The notes under the pieces were generated by a model that was given only the letters and a program-made list of their open reading frames with translations, was not told the origin of the DNA and searched no databases. Of a stretch of DNA of 64,000 nucleotides, positions 62,458 through 64,000 are shown one piece after another. Each line of letters begins with the position of its first letter. Within the stretch, counting starts at the first letter, position 1. A program made the translations under genes and the position numbers. Origin of the DNA: Oceanicella sp. SM1341 (GTDB lineage: Bacteria; Pseudomonadota; Alphaproteobacteria; Rhodobacterales; Rhodobacteraceae); assembly GCF_003448965.1 (NCBI RefSeq), contig NZ_QRGC01000006.1:124001-188000 (forward strand), written 5' to 3'.

Positions 62458-62590
62458 GGGCCGCGTCCGGCCCTCGGGTGGGCGCAGCACCGCTTGTGGT
62501 CAGTGCTTTATCCCGAAAGCTCCGGACGACGGCTGAGCGGCGCGCGACATCGCCAGAGCGCCCTCCCGGGGGGAGGGTCGGGCGCGGCCC
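62458..62590 (-). repeat. MITE-like element, copy 3 (133 bp, inverted)
   Basis: Inverted relative to copies 1 and 2. Ends are GGGCCGCGTCCGGCCCT (62458-62474) and AGGGTCGGGCGCGGCCC (62574-62590), matching as inverted repeats at 15 of 17 positions. The internal CCCTCCC/GGGAGGG stem and core are clearly homologous to copies 1 and 2 but more diverged. It lies in the rfbD-ftsK gap. Confidence 0.75.
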
Positions 62591-62703
62591 GGGCTGGGCG
62601 CCCGGGCCAGTGCCTGCGGCACGAAAGGGGAATTGGGGGAGGAGGTGGGCGGCCGGGAGGCCGCGCCGGGGGCAGGGCGGCCGGGGGCGGCCGCCCGCAG
62701 GTA

Positions 62704-64000
62704 TCAGCGTTCGGCGATGAGCACGTCGCGCTTGCCCACCTGGTTGGCGCCGCTCACCACGCCCTCGTCTTCCATCTGCTCCACCAGGCGCGCGGCCTTG
62801 TTGTAGCCGATGCCGAGCTTGCGCTGGATGTAGGAGGTCGAGCACTTGCGGTCGCGCGCGACGATCGCCACCGCCTGGTCGTAGAGCGCGTCCTCGGAGT
62901 TGGTGTTGCCGCCGAGGCCGAGCACCGCGTCGATGTTGTTCTCCACCGCCTCGTCCGGCCCCTCCACCACGCCCGACACGTAGTCCGGCGCGCCGATGGA
63001 CTTGAGGTGGTTCACCACCGCCTCCACCTCCTCGTCGGAGCAGAACGGCCCGTGCACGCGGCTGATGCGCCCGCCACCGGCCATGTAGAGCATGTCGCCC
63101 ATGCCCAGCAGCTGCTCGGCGCCCTGTTCGCCCAGGATGGTGCGGCTGTCGATCTTCGAGGTCACCTGGAAGGAGATCCGGGTCGGGAAGTTCGCCTTGA
63201 TCGTGCCGGTGATGACATCGACCGAGGGCCGCTGCGTCGCCATGATCAGGTGGATGCCGGAGGCACGCGCCATCTGCGCAAGGCGCTGGATGCAGGCCTC
63301 GATCTCCTTGCCCGCCACCATCATCAGGTCGGCCATCTCGTCGACGATGACCACGATGAAGGGCATCGCCTCGGGCTCGAACTCCTCGTTCTCGTAGATC
63401 GCCTCGCCGGTATCGTCGTCGAACCCGGTCTGGACCACGCGGGAGAAGGCCTCGCCGCGGGCCAGCGCGTCCGCCACGCGGGCGTTGTAGCCCTCGATGT
63501 TGCGCACGCCCATCTTCGACATCTTGCGGTAGCGCTCCTCCATCTCCGCCACGACCCATTTCAGCGCCACCACGGCCTTCTTGGGGTCGGTGACGACGGG
63601 GGAGAGCAGGTGGGGGATGCCGTCGTAGACCGAGAGCTCGAGCATCTTCGGGTCGATCATGATGAGCCGGCATTCCTTGGGCGAGAGCCGGTAGAGCAGC
63701 GACAGGATCATGGTGTTGATCGCCACCGACTTGCCCGAGCCGGTGGTGCCGGCGATGAGCAGGTGGGGCATGCGCGCGAGGTTGGCCACGATCGGCTCGC
63801 CGCCGATGTCCTTGCCGAGCGCGAGCGGCAGGCGGTGGGTGCTCTCGCCGAACACCTTGTCGGCCAGGATTTCGCGCAGCAGCACCTTCTCGCGCTGGTC
63901 GTTCGGCAGCTCGATGCCGATCACCGAGCGGCCCGGCACGGTGGAGACACGCGCGGCCAGCGCCGACATCGAGCGGGCGATGTCATCGGCGAGGCCGATC
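62704..64000 (-). CDS. ftsK: DNA translocase FtsK (C-terminal part, 5' end outside the window)
   Basis: The frame stays open to the window edge, giving about 432 C-terminal residues. Walker A is [18 protein letters not shown] and Walker [19 protein letters not shown], the RecA-like motor of FtsK/Spo[24 protein letters not shown] follows. The C-terminal gamma domain ([20 protein letters not shown], then [20 protein letters not shown]) is the winged helix that reads KOPS and activates XerCD at dif. The membrane and linker parts lie beyond 64000. FtsK pumps DNA at the septum during division. Confidence 0.97.
   Translation of the reverse strand, partial: IGLADDIARSMSALAARVSTVPGRSVIGIELPNDQREKVLLREILADKVFGESTHRLPLALGKDIGGEPIVANLARMPHLLIAGTTGSGKSVAINTMILSLLYRLSPKECRLIMIDPKMLELSVYDGIPHLLSPVVTDPKKAVVALKWVVAEMEERYRKMSKMGVRNIEGYNARVADALARGEAFSRVVQTGFDDDTGEAIYENEEFEPEAMPFIVVIVDEMADLMMVAGKEIEACIQRLAQMARASGIHLIMATQRPSVDVITGTIKANFPTRISFQVTSKIDSRTILGEQGAEQLLGMGDMLYMAGGGRISRVHGPFCSDEEVEAVVNHLKSIGAPDYVSGVVEGPDEAVENNIDAVLGLGGNTNSEDALYDQAVAIVARDRKCSTSYIQRKLGIGYNKAARLVEQMEDEGVVSGANQVGKRDVLIAER

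Overview
The window is a high-GC (about 70% by eye) chromosomal segment from an alphaproteobacterium, most likely a member of Rhodobacterales (Rhodobacteraceae/Paracoccaceae). This is inferred from gene content: a hut cluster using HutF, full-length pyruvate carboxylase, a thioredoxin-TPR / LON-domain / Trm112 operon, a small ribbon-helix-helix protein, and strong GTG/CTG/GCC codon bias. No rRNA, phage, transposase or CRISPR array is visible. Most genes are intact and tightly packed with ATGA/GTGA/TGATG start-stop overlaps.

Layout. 0-7 kb: end of an unknown gene, a phosphoribosyltransferase, an M20 amidohydrolase, a nucleoside hydrolase, then a three-gene cluster of an unknown protein, a GT4-GT2 double glycosyltransferase and a small unknown protein. 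7-9 kb: AI-2E-type permease, CsbD-like stress protein, flavin-reductase-like protein. 9-16 kb: histidine degradation, hutI-hutH-hutU on the minus strand divergent from hutF-hutC on the plus strand, with a HutC-type palindrome between them; hutG is absent. 16-25 kb: peptide-type ABC importer, amidase, AraC-type regulator and convergent aldehyde dehydrogenase, possibly one catabolic module. 25-31 kb: CobW/COG0523 GTPase, an unknown protein, a YrhK-like membrane protein and pyc. 31-40 kb: LysE exporter, RsmC-like methyltransferase plus MFS permease, SnoaL-like protein, acyl-CoA synthetase divergent from an SDR with a degenerate active site, UbiH-like hydroxylase, GNAT. 40-43 kb: Trm112-like, LON-domain and thioredoxin-TPR operon, ProX-type editing protein, tRNA-Gly(GCC). 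43.7-47.5 kb: a PaoABC-like Tat-exported molybdenum hydroxylase with codon use unlike its neighbours. 47.8-55.2 kb: GST, alpha/beta hydrolase, PhyH dioxygenase, RHH protein, and a capsule-export-like kpsE-kpsT-glycosyltransferase operon. 55.4-60.4 kb: a complete Liv-type branched-chain amino acid ABC importer. 60.7-64 kb: rfbC-rfbD and the 3' part of ftsK.

The most unusual content is in the intergenic DNA. There are three copies of a roughly 132-bp MITE-like element with 17-bp terminal inverted repeats; a 48-bp perfect inverted repeat bracketing the acyl-CoA synthetase/SDR pair; a 30-copy 7-bp array made of two homogeneous blocks; an 11.9-copy 8-bp array; a two-hairpin REP family; a cloverleaf-like set of nested hairpins; and a roughly 230-bp tandem duplication. 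I did not find a clearly new defence or biosynthetic system. The best candidates for new biology are the GT4-GT2 cluster with its two unknown partners and the terminal-inverted-repeat element family.
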